Below are positions 24,409 to 32,929 of a stretch of 40,378 bases of DNA, in pieces. Within the stretch, counting starts at the first letter, position 1. Each line of letters starts with the position of its first letter. Made by a program: the position numbers and the translations under genes. The notes below the pieces were generated by a model that saw only the letters and a program-made list of their open reading frames with translations, did no database searches and was not told the origin of the DNA. This DNA is from an uncultured Clostridia bacterium (GTDB lineage Bacteria > Bacillota > Clostridia > Oscillospirales > CAG-272). The stretch lies in NCBI GenBank assembly GCA_944384585.1, contig CALWTY010000020.1, positions 1 to 40,378 on the forward strand. The letters run 5' to 3'.

Positions 24409-24642
24409 AAAAAAACCGCCGACGGCGGGGCGAAGGGTTTGGACAGTGGATGAATCGCGGCGCGGGAGAGGATGACTCGCGGCGGGGAAACAAGCGGTTC
24501 GGGGACGCGAGGCAAGCAAATGCCCCGCCGACGGCGAGGCGAAGGGATGCGGGAACCGGCGCGGGAGCGGGTGAATCGCGGAGGTGGCAATCGGACGACT
24601 CGCGGGCGCGAGAAAAACGAACGCCCCGCCGACGGCGGGGCG
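24409..24642 (-). repeat. Three tandem GC-hairpin units, at least two terminator-like
   Basis: A palindromic block around GCCGACGGC recurs near 24416, 24522 and 24622, about 100 bp apart, each within degenerate flanks carrying GAATCGCGG and GACTCGCGG. On the minus strand the unit at 24610-24642 is a 9-bp stem followed by TTCGTTTTT, and the unit at 24409-24432 is a GC stem followed by seven Ts. They lie downstream of the DUF6320-like gene and should end its operon. No gene is visible from 24284 to 24675. Confidence 0.75.
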
Positions 24643-24675
24643 AAGGGGGATCGGGGAAAGGCGATTCGCAAAACG

Positions 24676-25374
24676 TCAGAAAAAGAACTTCTTCTTCAGC
24701 GACTCACGGAGCGGGCGGCAGATCCCGATGACGATCAGCATCATGCCGAGCAGGAAAAAGACCGAGAGCGGATAGAGCGACCAGACGAACATCCTCGCCT
24801 TGTCAAAGGTGAGGTACATCAGAAATTCCGCCAGCACCGACATTCCGCCCAGCAGGATCAGCGCGCCGCCGAAAATGAACAGCTCCCCTCCCCGCGTGTA
24901 GCGCGTCAGCGCCACGACCGCCGTGACGATCAGCCCCAGCCCCCCGACAAGCGGAAAGGCGAAGGGGAGAAACCAGCTCCTGTCGGTCGCGGCGCAGATA
25001 TAGAGCAGATACAGCCCGCAGGCGGCAAAGTCGATCGGCACGAAGATCACGGGATTGGGGCGCTTGAACCAGATCGGCAGAACGATCAGAATATAGAGCA
25101 GCAGCAGCGCGCCGGAAGCGTAGCCGGACCAGACGATCCGTCCGTTGATCTCACGGTCGCAGATCAGGCAGAGCAAAAAGGGGATCAGAAACAGGACCGT
25201 CAGCACGAACAGCACCCCGCTGCGGGGCGCGCCCTCGATAACGGCGCCGGGATAGGGGGGATAGGGCGCGGGGGAGAGGGGACGGGCTTCCCCGGGGCAA
25301 ATCACCTCCGTCCCGCAGAGGGGACATTTCTTTTCACTGTCGGCAAGCTCTACGCCGCATTTGACACAGTACAT
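24676..25374 (-). CDS. Zinc-ribbon multi-pass membrane protein (DUF6320-like)
   Basis: This 232-residue protein starts with a zinc ribbon: CxxC at C3/C6 and CxxC at C17/C20. A proline-rich stretch and about six to seven hydrophobic helices follow, ending in a basic tail (ESLKKKFFF). This matches my recollection of DUF6320 proteins, commonly encoded next to condensation-fold acyltransferases, as it is here with a 15-bp gap. No catalytic motif is visible. It may hold or localise its partner at the membrane, but that is inference. The ATG at 25374 follows GAAAGGAGTTTCCCGCT. Confidence 0.78.
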   Translation of the reverse strand: MYCVKCGVELADSEKKCPLCGTEVICPGEARPLSPAPYPPYPGAVIEGAPRSGVLFVLTVLFLIPFLLCLICDREINGRIVWSGYASGALLLLYILIVLPIWFKRPNPVIFVPIDFAACGLYLLYICAATDRSWFLPFAFPLVGGLGLIVTAVVALTRYTRGGELFIFGGALILLGGMSVLAEFLMYLTFDKARMFVWSLYPLSVFFLLGMMLIVIGICRPLRESLKKKFFF

Positions 25375-25389
25375 AGCGGGAAACTCCTT

Positions 25390-26727
25390 TCAGATCTTGG
25401 GCGCGCCGTGGCGCTCCTCGCGCTGATTGCTCTCGATGAGAATATGCAGCCCCCTGCGGCGCAGCTCGGTGAAGAAGCGCCGCTCCAGCTCCGACTCGCG
25501 GATGTTGCGGATGAAATTGATATACAGCTTCCCGCCGTAGGAGCAGACGCCGCAGTTGCAGGGGGTCTTGGCCTGTACGCCGAGGACGAAATCGATCCGT
25601 CTGACATGGGCTGCCAGCGCCTCCGGGAGGCGGACCGCGCCGAGATTCGACAGACAGATGCTCGATTTCTTCTCCCCCACGCAGTTGTAAACCATCTTCA
25701 TGGCGAAATTCTTGAGGAAAAGAGGCATGACGCGCAGAATCGGGGACTGCTCCGAGCGGACGTTGGCGGTGAATTTCGCAGACATTTTCTTGGGGTTCAG
25801 CTCCAGCGCCATGCTGTGGTGGATGACGCTGACCATCTCCTCGAAGCTGTATTCCCCCAGCTTGGGATCGATTCCCGGCGTGATATAGGAGGCGAAATTC
25901 CGCATCGTATCGCTGTCGAAGAGCTTGCGCAGATTGACGGGGATCAGGATCCGCACCGACTCCCGCGCCCTCGGATCGGGAACGCGCTCGTTCTGGATCT
26001 CGTAGATGGCCTTCATCATCACGGCGGCGAGGAAGACCGTCAGGGTCGTGCCGTGTGCCTTGGCGAGGCGCAGCACCTCGTCGGTATCGAGAATGCCGGT
26101 TGTGACATGGAGAAAGCCGTCCGGCTCGCGGCTGCCGGGGAGGCAGTAGGCGTTATCCTCGCGGCGGCTTGCGCCGACCGGGGAATCGTAGCGCCCGAAG
26201 CTGTCCTCCAGCTCCGATTCCGTCGCCTCCTCCCCGACGTCGAGGATGCCCTCCTCGCAGGGGATGTCGGCGCCGTAGCGAAGGCGGGCGTAGACGGCGG
26301 CCAGCGTCTTGACAAAGACCAGCCCGCCGTTTCCGTCGGTGACGGAATGGAAGAATTCCGCCGAAATGCGGTTCTGATGATACAGCACGCGGAAGGCGCA
26401 GCGGCGGATGCTGCGGAAGGTCATGCGGTTGAGGGAGCAGCTGCTCTCGCTCATCACGCGGGGGGCCTCCGGGATCTGCTCCAGATAGTACCAGAAGGCG
26501 CCGGTGCGGAGCCGGACGGCGACGGAGGGAAAGCGCCGGACGGTGAGGTCAAGCGCCTGCTGAAGCAGGGCGGGATCGATCTCGTCCGCGAAGGTCACCG
26601 AGAGGCGGAAGACGTTGGTCCAATATTTGCGCCGCGCGGCGGGATAGATCTTGGCGGCGTTGTCGAGCTTCATCCAGCGCAGGTTCTGTTTCATTTCGAT
26701 ACCGGCAGCGTCGATCCCGTAGGGCAT
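25390..26727 (-). CDS. Condensation-fold acyltransferase (alcohol acetyltransferase/PapA-like)
   Basis: This 445-residue protein has the HxxxDG active-site motif of the chloramphenicol-acetyltransferase/condensation superfamily (H127 to G132, HSVTDG). It also has the two-lobed layout, including a late SNLG block and an RILIPVNLR strand typical of the bridging region. No carrier domain or adenylation domain is present, so it is a stand-alone enzyme that probably moves an acyl group from CoA or a carrier to an alcohol. It lies between a hydrolase and a DUF6320-like membrane protein on one transcript. Acceptor and donor are unknown. The start follows AAAGGATGCAG. Confidence 0.8.
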   Translation of the reverse strand: MPYGIDAAGIEMKQNLRWMKLDNAAKIYPAARRKYWTNVFRLSVTFADEIDPALLQQALDLTVRRFPSVAVRLRTGAFWYYLEQIPEAPRVMSESSCSLNRMTFRSIRRCAFRVLYHQNRISAEFFHSVTDGNGGLVFVKTLAAVYARLRYGADIPCEEGILDVGEEATESELEDSFGRYDSPVGASRREDNAYCLPGSREPDGFLHVTTGILDTDEVLRLAKAHGTTLTVFLAAVMMKAIYEIQNERVPDPRARESVRILIPVNLRKLFDSDTMRNFASYITPGIDPKLGEYSFEEMVSVIHHSMALELNPKKMSAKFTANVRSEQSPILRVMPLFLKNFAMKMVYNCVGEKKSSICLSNLGAVRLPEALAAHVRRIDFVLGVQAKTPCNCGVCSYGGKLYINFIRNIRESELERRFFTELRRRGLHILIESNQREERHGAPKI

Positions 26728-26753
26728 CGGGACTGCATCCTTTCATCAGAATA

Positions 26754-26841
26754 GGGGCGGTCATTCCGCCGAGCAGGGGGTGGTCATTCCGCCGAGCAGG
26801 GGGCGGTCATTCCGCCGAGCAGGGGGCGGTCATTCCGCCGC
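26754..26841. repeat. 23-bp tandem repeat, about four copies, including the hydrolase stop codon
   Basis: Units containing GGCGGTCATTCCGCCGAGCA are spaced 23 bp apart. The last copy overlaps the end of the hydrolase gene, so each unit repeats the final codons and TGA of that gene as read on the minus strand. GGCGG/CCGCC within the unit forms a small stem. It fills the gap between the hydrolase and acyltransferase genes. Confidence 0.9.
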
Positions 26842-27783
26842 GTCGGGGAAGAGGCAGCGCTTGGCAAAGCGGCACAGCTCCCCGGTGTCGTCCCGTGTCT
26901 CGTCCAGCCCGTAGACGACATAGGCGTGCCAGAGGCCGGGGCGGATGATGTGGCGGCTTTGGCAGCCGGCGCTCCGGAGCTTTTCGTCCAGCCCGACGGC
27001 GTCGTCGAGCATCACCTCGTCGCCTCCCGAAAAAATCAGCGAGGGCGGCAGCCCCCGAAGCTCTCCGAAGAGGGGGGAGACCAGCGGATCGCGGGGATCG
27101 CTCCCCTCCGGCAGATAGCAGTCGGCAAAATACTGCAGCCTCTCCCGCGTCATCGAGGGATCGATCTCGCGGTTGCGCTCGTAGGATTCCCCCGACATCG
27201 TCAGATCCGTCCAGGGGGAGATCGCAACCAGCCCCGCGGGAAGCGGCTTGTCCATTTGCCGCAGCTTGAGGCAGAGGCTGTAGATCAGCCCGCCCCCCGC
27301 CGATTCGCCGCAGAGCAGCAGCTTTTCGGGGGGGACCGCCATCGTTTCAAGGAGGCGGCGGTAGAGGAAGAGGCAATCGCGGAGCGCGGCGGGATAGGGA
27401 TGCTCCGGCGCCAGCCGATAGGCGGGGCAGAAGACCCGCAGCCTAAGCTCATCCGCCAGCACCGAGCCGAAGCCCCGCGCATATTCCGCGCCCCCCGCGA
27501 CGTAGCCCCCGCCGTGGATATAGAGAACGGCGGCGTCGGGGTCGCGCAGGCGCGACGGGGTGATCAGCCCGCATTCGAAATCGGGGAAGGTCAGCTTTTC
27601 ATAGCGCTCCTCCCGCCGAAGCGGCAGCGAGATCAGCTCCCCGATGGCGGTCTGCCCTGCGCGGGAGGCGGACAGGGAGCAGCCGGTGATGATCGGCTTG
27701 AGGATCTCCAGCTGTTTTCTTACAAATCGGATCGTCAGTTTCAAGATGGTTCCGGCTCTTTCTCGGCAGACGGTCGGGGTCAT
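26830..27783 (-). CDS. Alpha/beta hydrolase, hormone-sensitive lipase family (carboxylesterase)
   Basis: This protein is about 317 residues with HGGGY (oxyanion hole), GESAGG (nucleophile serine), an acid in SGGDEVMLDD and a histidine in GLWHAY, completing the triad in the order of the HSL/family IV esterases. The N-terminus has no clear signal peptide. It is the first gene of a three-gene minus-strand unit with the acyltransferase and DUF6320-like protein, so it may remove what the acyltransferase adds. The start is uncertain. ATG 27783 coincides with the predicted transcript start, implying a leaderless message. TTG 27744 lies downstream, and an ATG at 27819 lies upstream of the -10 box. 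Confidence 0.85.
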   Translation of the reverse strand: MTPTVCRERAGTILKLTIRFVRKQLEILKPIITGCSLSASRAGQTAIGELISLPLRREERYEKLTFPDFECGLITPSRLRDPDAAVLYIHGGGYVAGGAEYARGFGSVLADELRLRVFCPAYRLAPEHPYPAALRDCLFLYRRLLETMAVPPEKLLLCGESAGGGLIYSLCLKLRQMDKPLPAGLVAISPWTDLTMSGESYERNREIDPSMTRERLQYFADCYLPEGSDPRDPLVSPLFGELRGLPPSLIFSGGDEVMLDDAVGLDEKLRSAGCQSRHIIRPGLWHAYVVYGLDETRDDTGELCRFAKRCLFPDAAE

Positions 27784-27789
27784 CGCTTC

Positions 27790-27819
27790 AGTATAGCAGA
27801 CCGACCGTCGTGATTTCAT
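27790..27819 (-). promoter_or_regulatory. Candidate promoter of the hydrolase-acyltransferase unit
   Basis: On the minus strand, ATGAAA (27819-27814) and TATACT (27795-27790) are 18 bp apart, matching consensus at four and five of six positions. Transcription would begin near 27783. Confidence 0.5.
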
Positions 27820-27852
27820 GTACGGACTGTAACTTTTCCGTGATCGTCGGGG

Positions 27853-27886
27853 AAAACAAAGGAGCCGCCGTGAGGCGGCAGCTCCC
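27853..27886 (-). terminator. Intrinsic terminator of glyS
   Basis: On the minus strand, GGAG and CCGCC pair with GGCGG and CTCC around a TCAC loop with a small bulge. TTTGTTTT follows. It starts about 12 bp past the glyS stop. Confidence 0.8.
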
Positions 27887-27897
27887 CCGACAGCGGC

Positions 27898-29277
27898 TTA
27901 AAAACGGAGTTTCTCCTCGATATAGGCCTTCAGCCCGTCAATCGGGAGGCGGAGCTGCTCCATCGAATCGCGGTCGCGCACCGTCACGCAGCCGTCATTC
28001 TCGCTTTCGAAGTCATAGGTGATGCACATCGGCGTACCGATCTCATCCTGACGGCGGTAGCGCTTGCCGATGGAGCCGGTCTCGTCGTAATCGACGTCGA
28101 AATCGCGGCAAAGGGCCTGATAGATCTTCTGCGCCGGCTCGCCCAGCTTCTTGGAAAGGGGCAGGACCGCCGCCTTGAAGGGCGCAAGGAAGGGATGGAG
28201 GCGAAGTACCGTCCGCACGTCGTTCTTTTCGGGATCGACGATCTCCTCGTCGTAGGCCTCGCAGAGAAAGGCGAGGGCGACGCGGTCGGCGCCGAGGGAG
28301 GGCTCGACGACATAGGGAATATAGCGCTCGTTGGTGTCGGGGTCGAAGTAATCGAGCGATTTTCCGCTCGCCTCCTGATGCCGACCGAGGTCGTAGTTCG
28401 TGCGGTCCGCGATCCCCCACAGCTCGCCCCAGCCGAAGGGGAAGAGGTATTCGATATCGGTGGTGGCCTTGGAATAGAAGGACAGCTCCTCCTTCGCATG
28501 GTCGCGCAGGCGCATATTCTCCGGCTTCATGCCGAGGCCCAGCAGGAAGTTCTTGCAGTAATCCTTCCAATAATAGAACCACTCAAGATCGGTGTCGGGC
28601 TTGCAGAAGAATTCGCACTCCATCTGCTCGAATTCGCGGGTGCGGAAGGTGAAGTTGCCGGGGGTGATCTCGTTGCGGAAGGATTTCCCGATCTGGCAGA
28701 CGCCGAAGGGGAGCTTCCTGCGGGTGGTGCGCTGCACGTTTGCAAAGTTCACGAAGATGCCCTGCGCCGTTTCGGGGCGGAGGTAGACCTCGTTCTTGGA
28801 ATCTTCGGTCACGCCGATGAAGGTCTTGAACATCAGGTTGAACTTGCGGATATCGGTGAAGCTGCGGCTGCCGCATTCCGGGCAGGCGATGCCGTTCTCC
28901 CGGATATACTGCGACATCTGCTCGAAGGTCATCCCCTCGGCGCTGCCGCCGTTATCCTCGATGAGCTTGTCCGCGCGGTGGCGGGCATGGCAGTCGCGGC
29001 AGTCCATCAGCGGGTCGGAGAAGCCGCCGACGTGCCCTGACGTGACCCATGTCTGGGGATTCATGATGATGGCGGAGTCAAGCCCGACGTTGTAGGGGCT
29101 TTCCCTGACGAATTTCTGCCACCACGCCTTCTTGACGTTGTTCTTGAAGGCGACGCCGAGAGGACCGTAGTCCCAGGCGTTGGCAAGTCCGCCGTAGATC
29201 TCGCTGCCGGGGTAGACGAAGCCGCGTCCCTTGCAGAGCGCAACGATCTGATCCATTGTTTTTTCTGTGTTGTTCAT
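27898..29277 (-). CDS. glyS: Glycyl-tRNA synthetase, dimeric class II type
   Basis: This 459-residue enzyme charges tRNA-Gly. It is the single-chain alpha-2 type, not the two-subunit bacterial type. Visible marks are [14 protein letters not shown] at the start, CRDC and CPEC pairs that probably bind zinc, class II motif 2 (FRNEITP), [10 protein letters not shown], and the C-terminal anticodon-binding domain. Its length is normal. GGAAGG precedes the start. The upstream LCP gene ends 34 bp away on the same strand, so the two may share the promoter at 30366-30394. No T-box leader is visible in the short gap. Confidence 0.96.
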   Translation of the reverse strand: MNNTEKTMDQIVALCKGRGFVYPGSEIYGGLANAWDYGPLGVAFKNNVKKAWWQKFVRESPYNVGLDSAIIMNPQTWVTSGHVGGFSDPLMDCRDCHARHRADKLIEDNGGSAEGMTFEQMSQYIRENGIACPECGSRSFTDIRKFNLMFKTFIGVTEDSKNEVYLRPETAQGIFVNFANVQRTTRRKLPFGVCQIGKSFRNEITPGNFTFRTREFEQMECEFFCKPDTDLEWFYYWKDYCKNFLLGLGMKPENMRLRDHAKEELSFYSKATTDIEYLFPFGWGELWGIADRTNYDLGRHQEASGKSLDYFDPDTNERYIPYVVEPSLGADRVALAFLCEAYDEEIVDPEKNDVRTVLRLHPFLAPFKAAVLPLSKKLGEPAQKIYQALCRDFDVDYDETGSIGKRYRRQDEIGTPMCITYDFESENDGCVTVRDRDSMEQLRLPIDGLKAYIEEKLRF

Positions 29278-29311
29278 ATCCGTTATATCCTTCCGATCGG
29301 GCGACTGTCGT

Positions 29312-30322
29312 TCAGCCCTTGAATTTATATTGTTCGAAATATTCGATCGCCTGCACCGTGTTGGGGGTGAAATAGGCGGCCTCTCCCGTCCCGACCGTCG
29401 TGCCGGGATAGAGATAATCCCGCACCGTCATCTTGGGGTAGGCGAAAATGAGGTCGATGTTGCTGCCGAGGTCGTCCAGCGTGAAGTTGGTCTCGAAATA
29501 ATCGGCGTAGCGGGTGTAGAGGACGGCGGAGTCGGCATAATTGCTCTGCACCAGGAGCTTCTTCATCAGCTCCTTGAGGAAGTTGACCGCGCAGCGCCGC
29601 CGGGAGGCGTCTCCGTCGCGGTAGGCGCAGTAGCGGAGCATATCGAGCGCCTTTTTGCCGTCGAGCTTCTGTGAGCCGCGGCGGAGGTCGATGTAGAGGC
29701 CGAGCGATTCGTCGACGTAGTACATATCGGTCTCGACATAGTAGGTGATGCCCCCGAGATCATCGATCACTCGGATGAAATCCTCGATCGAGACGACGGC
29801 GTAGTAGTCGATCGGCAGACCGGTCATCGCCATGACCTTCTCGCAGAGCGCTTCGATCCCCTTGAGGGAATAGAGATCCTGCAGCCGGCAGGGAAGCCCG
29901 TCGACGGTGATGCGGGTGTTGGCGGGGATCGCGGAATAGATGCATTCCCCCGTCTCCTTGTTGACCCGCAGAAGAATGACGGTGTCGGCCTCGACGGCTC
30001 TCGGCACCCGCGGGAAGCCGTTTGCGTCGGTCTCGTCGCGGATCGATTCGTCGTAGTCGTTGAAGAAGCCGGGCTGGAAGTCGGTTCCGACCAGCAGCGC
30101 CGTGAAGCTCTGTCCCTTGATGTCGAGCCAGTTGTCGGGAGAGGGATCGGTTACCGGCGGGTTCGGGACGCCGCCGGAGGAATCGACGGTCTCCGAGGGA
30201 AGAGGATTACTGCCGTCAAGATTGAAGGCGGCGAAGGCGAACTGCACCAGCCCGTAGGCGATCAGCCCGAAAATCAGGAGTGACAGCAGGAGCGTTACGA
30301 TGAAATTTCTGACAGCGGACAT
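29312..30322 (-). CDS. LytR-CpsA-Psr (LCP) family protein
   Basis: This 336-residue protein has an N-terminal membrane helix (about 7-30), a Ser/Pro linker and an extracytoplasmic LCP domain. Family blocks are [17 protein letters not shown], the [17 protein letters not shown] segment, and [10 protein letters not shown] with several conserved arginines. LCP enzymes transfer undecaprenyl-linked polymers such as teichoic acids or capsule to peptidoglycan. The usual IPRDT motif reads IPANT (132-136) here, losing a normally conserved arginine and aspartate, so transferase activity is less certain. Its own promoter lies just upstream. Confidence 0.88.
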   Translation of the reverse strand: MSAVRNFIVTLLLSLLIFGLIAYGLVQFAFAAFNLDGSNPLPSETVDSSGGVPNPPVTDPSPDNWLDIKGQSFTALLVGTDFQPGFFNDYDESIRDETDANGFPRVPRAVEADTVILLRVNKETGECIYSAIPANTRITVDGLPCRLQDLYSLKGIEALCEKVMAMTGLPIDYYAVVSIEDFIRVIDDLGGITYYVETDMYYVDESLGLYIDLRRGSQKLDGKKALDMLRYCAYRDGDASRRRCAVNFLKELMKKLLVQSNYADSAVLYTRYADYFETNFTLDDLGSNIDLIFAYPKMTVRDYLYPGTTVGTGEAAYFTPNTVQAIEYFEQYKFKG

Positions 30323-30365
30323 CTTTCATACAGCCTTTCAGGTGATTGCTATAAACGTACCTTCT

Positions 30366-30394
30366 ATTATACAATAGATCGGTGAATTTTTCAA
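30366..30394 (-). promoter_or_regulatory. Housekeeping promoter of the LCP-glyS unit
   Basis: On the minus strand, TTGAAA (30394-30389), 17 bp, TATAAT (30371-30366). It lies about 45 bp before the LCP start. Confidence 0.88.
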
Positions 30395-30589
30395 TACTAT
30401 TTTTTTAATTCCTTCCGGGGAATGCCGCGCGCCCCGTGTCCGGGGATCGGTCGCGCGGGTTCGGGGAGAAGCGGCAGGGATTCGTGCCGACCGACGAGAG
30501 CAATGGCTCGCGGGTTCGGAGAAATCCAGAGGGAGCTCGCGGTGGGCGGAGAGGGGCGCGATCCGCCGCCCCTGTTTATCTCCGAGGTA

Positions 30590-30634
30590 AACGTTTTGGG
30601 GGCGCAGGGGCTTTTTACAAAAAGCCCCCTGCGC
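30590..30634. repeat. Dispersed double-hairpin repeat, copy 5
   Basis: GCGCAGGGGCTTTTT at 30602-30616 pairs with 30619-30634 around AC. The smaller hairpin (around GTTTTGGGG at 30593) is partly degraded. It lies 13 bp past the AraC stop and could act as its terminator. The GC-rich stretch from 30420 to 30589 shows no gene. Confidence 0.8.
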
Positions 30635-30646
30635 GTTCCCCTTCCT

Positions 30647-31465
30647 TCAATGGACGGAGCGGCGATATTCGGTAGGGGTAAGGCCGGTTTCGCGTTTAAA
30701 GACGACAGAGAAATAGTTGACGTCGCGGAAGCCGGTCATCAGAGCTGCCTCTTTGACAGAGGCGCCGCCGTCGATCAGCTCCATCGCGCGGCGGAGCTTC
30801 ATTCTGAGAAAGAATTTGGCAGCCCCGACGTCGGAGAGGCCGTGGAAGAGCTTTTTGAGACGGCTGGCGCTCATGCTGCAGAGGGAGGCCAGCTCGTCGA
30901 GAGAGAGCATACGGTCAAGATTCTCGCGCATGACGCGCAGGGCGTCAAGATATTGCCGCTCGGAGGGGGAGAGGGGCTTGGAGCGGGGGCCGGAGCGATC
31001 GGAGAGGGGAAGCAGAAGCGATTCCAGCAGAACGGCGGCATAGGCGCTCTCTTTTTCGAAATCCTCCATGCGCCCCGCCCGCCAATGCGCGTCGGCGGAG
31101 GCAAAGCCGGCGGTGATCTGCCCGAACAGCGCAAGCTCCGCGTCGGTCAGATCGACGCAGCGATCCTCAAAGGCCTTCATCCCCTCCCCGCGCGCCGTGA
31201 AGGAGATGATCTGAAGCCGCGTCCCGACACGGTCGACCCGAACGGTGTGGAATTCCATCGGCTTGTGAAACAGAACCTGCCCGCTCTTCAGCAGCCGCAG
31301 CCGTCCGTCGGCGGTGGCGGTCATCTCCCCGCTCCTGACCAGAACCGCCTCCCAGAAATCGTGGAATTCGCCGGGAAAATAGAACCGCTCCCGGTGCAGA
31401 TCGTCAAGACCGGTGTAGATGCCGGTGATCTCAATCGGGCGGTGAAGCGCTTTGATCTCGTACAT
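30647..31465 (-). CDS. AraC-family transcriptional regulator
   Basis: This 272-residue regulator has an N-terminal cupin-like sensing domain (about 1-100; EFHDFWEAVLVRSGEM and HKPMEFHTV are typical) and a C-terminal pair of helix-turn-helix motifs (about 170-272), with the signature VKEAALMTGFRDVNYFSVVFKRETGLTPTEYR. It is divergent from an oxidoreductase gene 109 bp away, so it probably activates that gene in response to a sugar. The start at 31465 has only a weak AGGT ribosome site; no better start is present. Confidence 0.92.
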   Translation of the reverse strand: MYEIKALHRPIEITGIYTGLDDLHRERFYFPGEFHDFWEAVLVRSGEMTATADGRLRLLKSGQVLFHKPMEFHTVRVDRVGTRLQIISFTARGEGMKAFEDRCVDLTDAELALFGQITAGFASADAHWRAGRMEDFEKESAYAAVLLESLLLPLSDRSGPRSKPLSPSERQYLDALRVMRENLDRMLSLDELASLCSMSASRLKKLFHGLSDVGAAKFFLRMKLRRAMELIDGGASVKEAALMTGFRDVNYFSVVFKRETGLTPTEYRRSVH

Positions 31466-31529
31466 AAAATATACCTGATTTCAAAGATTTTGTGTCCTAA
31501 AATGCATTTCCTTTGTTATCGGATTGTGA

Positions 31530-31535
31530 TACAAT
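31530..31535 (+). promoter_or_regulatory. Possible activator-dependent promoter of the oxidoreductase gene
   Basis: TACAAT at 31530-31535 is a good -10 box, but no good -35 lies 16-18 bp upstream. That pattern is common for AraC-activated genes. I see no clear direct repeats for AraC binding. Confidence 0.35.
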
Positions 31536-31574
31536 GAGGATACCATAGTACATTGAACCGGGGGTTACGAGAAT

Positions 31575-32831
31575 ATGAATAAAACAATAAAACTCGGCGT
31601 GATCGGGCTCGGCGCAAGGGGATACAGCCTGCTGAAGGACGTGCTGCTGCCGATGAGCGGGGAGGAGCTTGAGACGGCGGCGGTCTGCGATACCTATGCC
31701 GACCGCGCGGAACGCGCCGCAGACGAGATCGGAAGGGCGACGGGGAAGCGCCCCTTCCTGACGACCGACAGCGATAAGCTGCTCGGCGCGGGGATTGATG
31801 CCGTTCTCATCAGCGCCGCGTGGGAGGCGCATATCGGGCTTGCCGTCGCGGCGATGCGGAAGGGGATCTGCGTCGGACTTGAGGTGGGGGGCGCGTACTG
31901 CCTGGAGGATTGCTTCCGCCTCGTCAGAGCCTTTGAGGAGACCGGAACGCCCTGTATGCTGCTGGAGAACTGCTGCTACGGCAAGCGGGAGCTGATGGCG
32001 CTCAATATGGCGCGGCAGGGGGTGTTCGGGGAGATCGTGCATTGCTCCGGCGGCTATCATCATGACCTGAGGGAGGAGATTGCGTCGGGGAAGGAAAACC
32101 GGCACTACCGTCTCCTCAATTATCTGAACCGATGCTGCGAGAATTATCCGACGCATGAATTGGGCCCGATCGCCAAGCTGCTGGGTGTGAACAACGGCAA
32201 TCGGATGCTCTCCCTCACCTCGACGGCGTCGGCGGCGAGGGGGATGCATGAATACTGCCTGACCCACCGGGAGAAGGGGCATCCCCTTGCGCAGGCGGAG
32301 TTCCTTCAGGGGGACGTCGTCACCACCGTCATCCGATGCGCGGGCGGGCAGACGATCAGCCTGACGCTGGATACCACCCTGCCCAGAGCCTACAGCCGCG
32401 CCTTCACCGTCCGGGGAACGAAGGGCGCGTATTTCGGGGAGACCGACAGCATCTTCCTCGACGGGGTGCATAACGAATACGATTTTACCCCCGAAAAGCT
32501 GTGGGGCAATGCGAAGGACTACGAGGAGCGATATCTCGACCGCCATTGGCGGCGCTATGACCCGAAGGGGGGACACGGCGGGATGGACTGGCTGGTGATG
32601 AGCGCCTTCCTTGAGTCGGTGCGGAGCGGGAAGCGCCCTCCCATCGACGTCTATGATGCGGCGGCCTATATGGCGATCACGCCGCTGAGCGAGGAGTCGA
32701 TCCTGCGGGGAGGAGCGCCCGTCGCGATCCCCGATTTCACCGGGGGACGCTGGCACCGCAGGCGGGATATCGAGGAGGGATTCTGGGCGCTTGATCTGCC
32801 GGAGGGGAACGAGCTCCTCTGCGGGGAATGA
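31575..32831 (+). CDS. Gfo/Idh/MocA-family oxidoreductase, GH109-like
   Basis: This 418-residue protein has an N-terminal NAD-binding fold (GVIGLGARGYSLL) and a C-terminal beta-sheet domain. The stretches LLENCCYGKRELMALNM, GEIVHCSGGYHHDLR and NYPTHELGPI (H194) resemble GH109 alpha-N-acetylgalactosaminidases, which use bound NAD to cleave glycosides by an oxidation-elimination route. Closely related plain sugar dehydrogenases are the alternative. It is divergent from an AraC regulator and ends before a shared terminator. No signal peptide is visible, so it should act on imported sugars. The start lacks a strong ribosome site (GGGGGT). Confidence 0.85.
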   Translation: MNKTIKLGVIGLGARGYSLLKDVLLPMSGEELETAAVCDTYADRAERAADEIGRATGKRPFLTTDSDKLLGAGIDAVLISAAWEAHIGLAVAAMRKGICVGLEVGGAYCLEDCFRLVRAFEETGTPCMLLENCCYGKRELMALNMARQGVFGEIVHCSGGYHHDLREEIASGKENRHYRLLNYLNRCCENYPTHELGPIAKLLGVNNGNRMLSLTSTASAARGMHEYCLTHREKGHPLAQAEFLQGDVVTTVIRCAGGQTISLTLDTTLPRAYSRAFTVRGTKGAYFGETDSIFLDGVHNEYDFTPEKLWGNAKDYEERYLDRHWRRYDPKGGHGGMDWLVMSAFLESVRSGKRPPIDVYDAAAYMAITPLSEESILRGGAPVAIPDFTGGRWHRRRDIEEGFWALDLPEGNELLCGE

Positions 32832-32878
32832 GGGAGCGCCGCTCCCGGAACAGGGAAAGCGGGCGGAAGAACGGAAAA

Positions 32879-32908
32879 AAGCAGGCGCGGGTCGTCCCGC
32901 GCCTGCTT
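32879..32908. terminator. Bidirectional terminator between oxidoreductase and LysR genes
   Basis: A perfect 13-bp stem pairs AAGCAGGCGCGGG (32879-32891) with 32896-32908 around TCGT. An A tract precedes it and GATTTTA follows. It serves two convergent genes. Confidence 0.9.
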
Positions 32909-32929
32909 GATTTTATCGGAGGAAGCCCG

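Noticed and set aside
24472..26754. Plus-strand frame of 760 codons opposite the acyltransferase and DUF6320-like genes
   Set aside because: It is a shadow frame rich in Arg, Asp, Gln and His. The minus-strand genes have motifs, starts and operon spacing.
27844..29311. T-box riboswitch in front of glyS
   Set aside because: The gap to the upstream LCP gene is 34 bp, far too short, and no specifier loop or terminator/antiterminator pair is visible.
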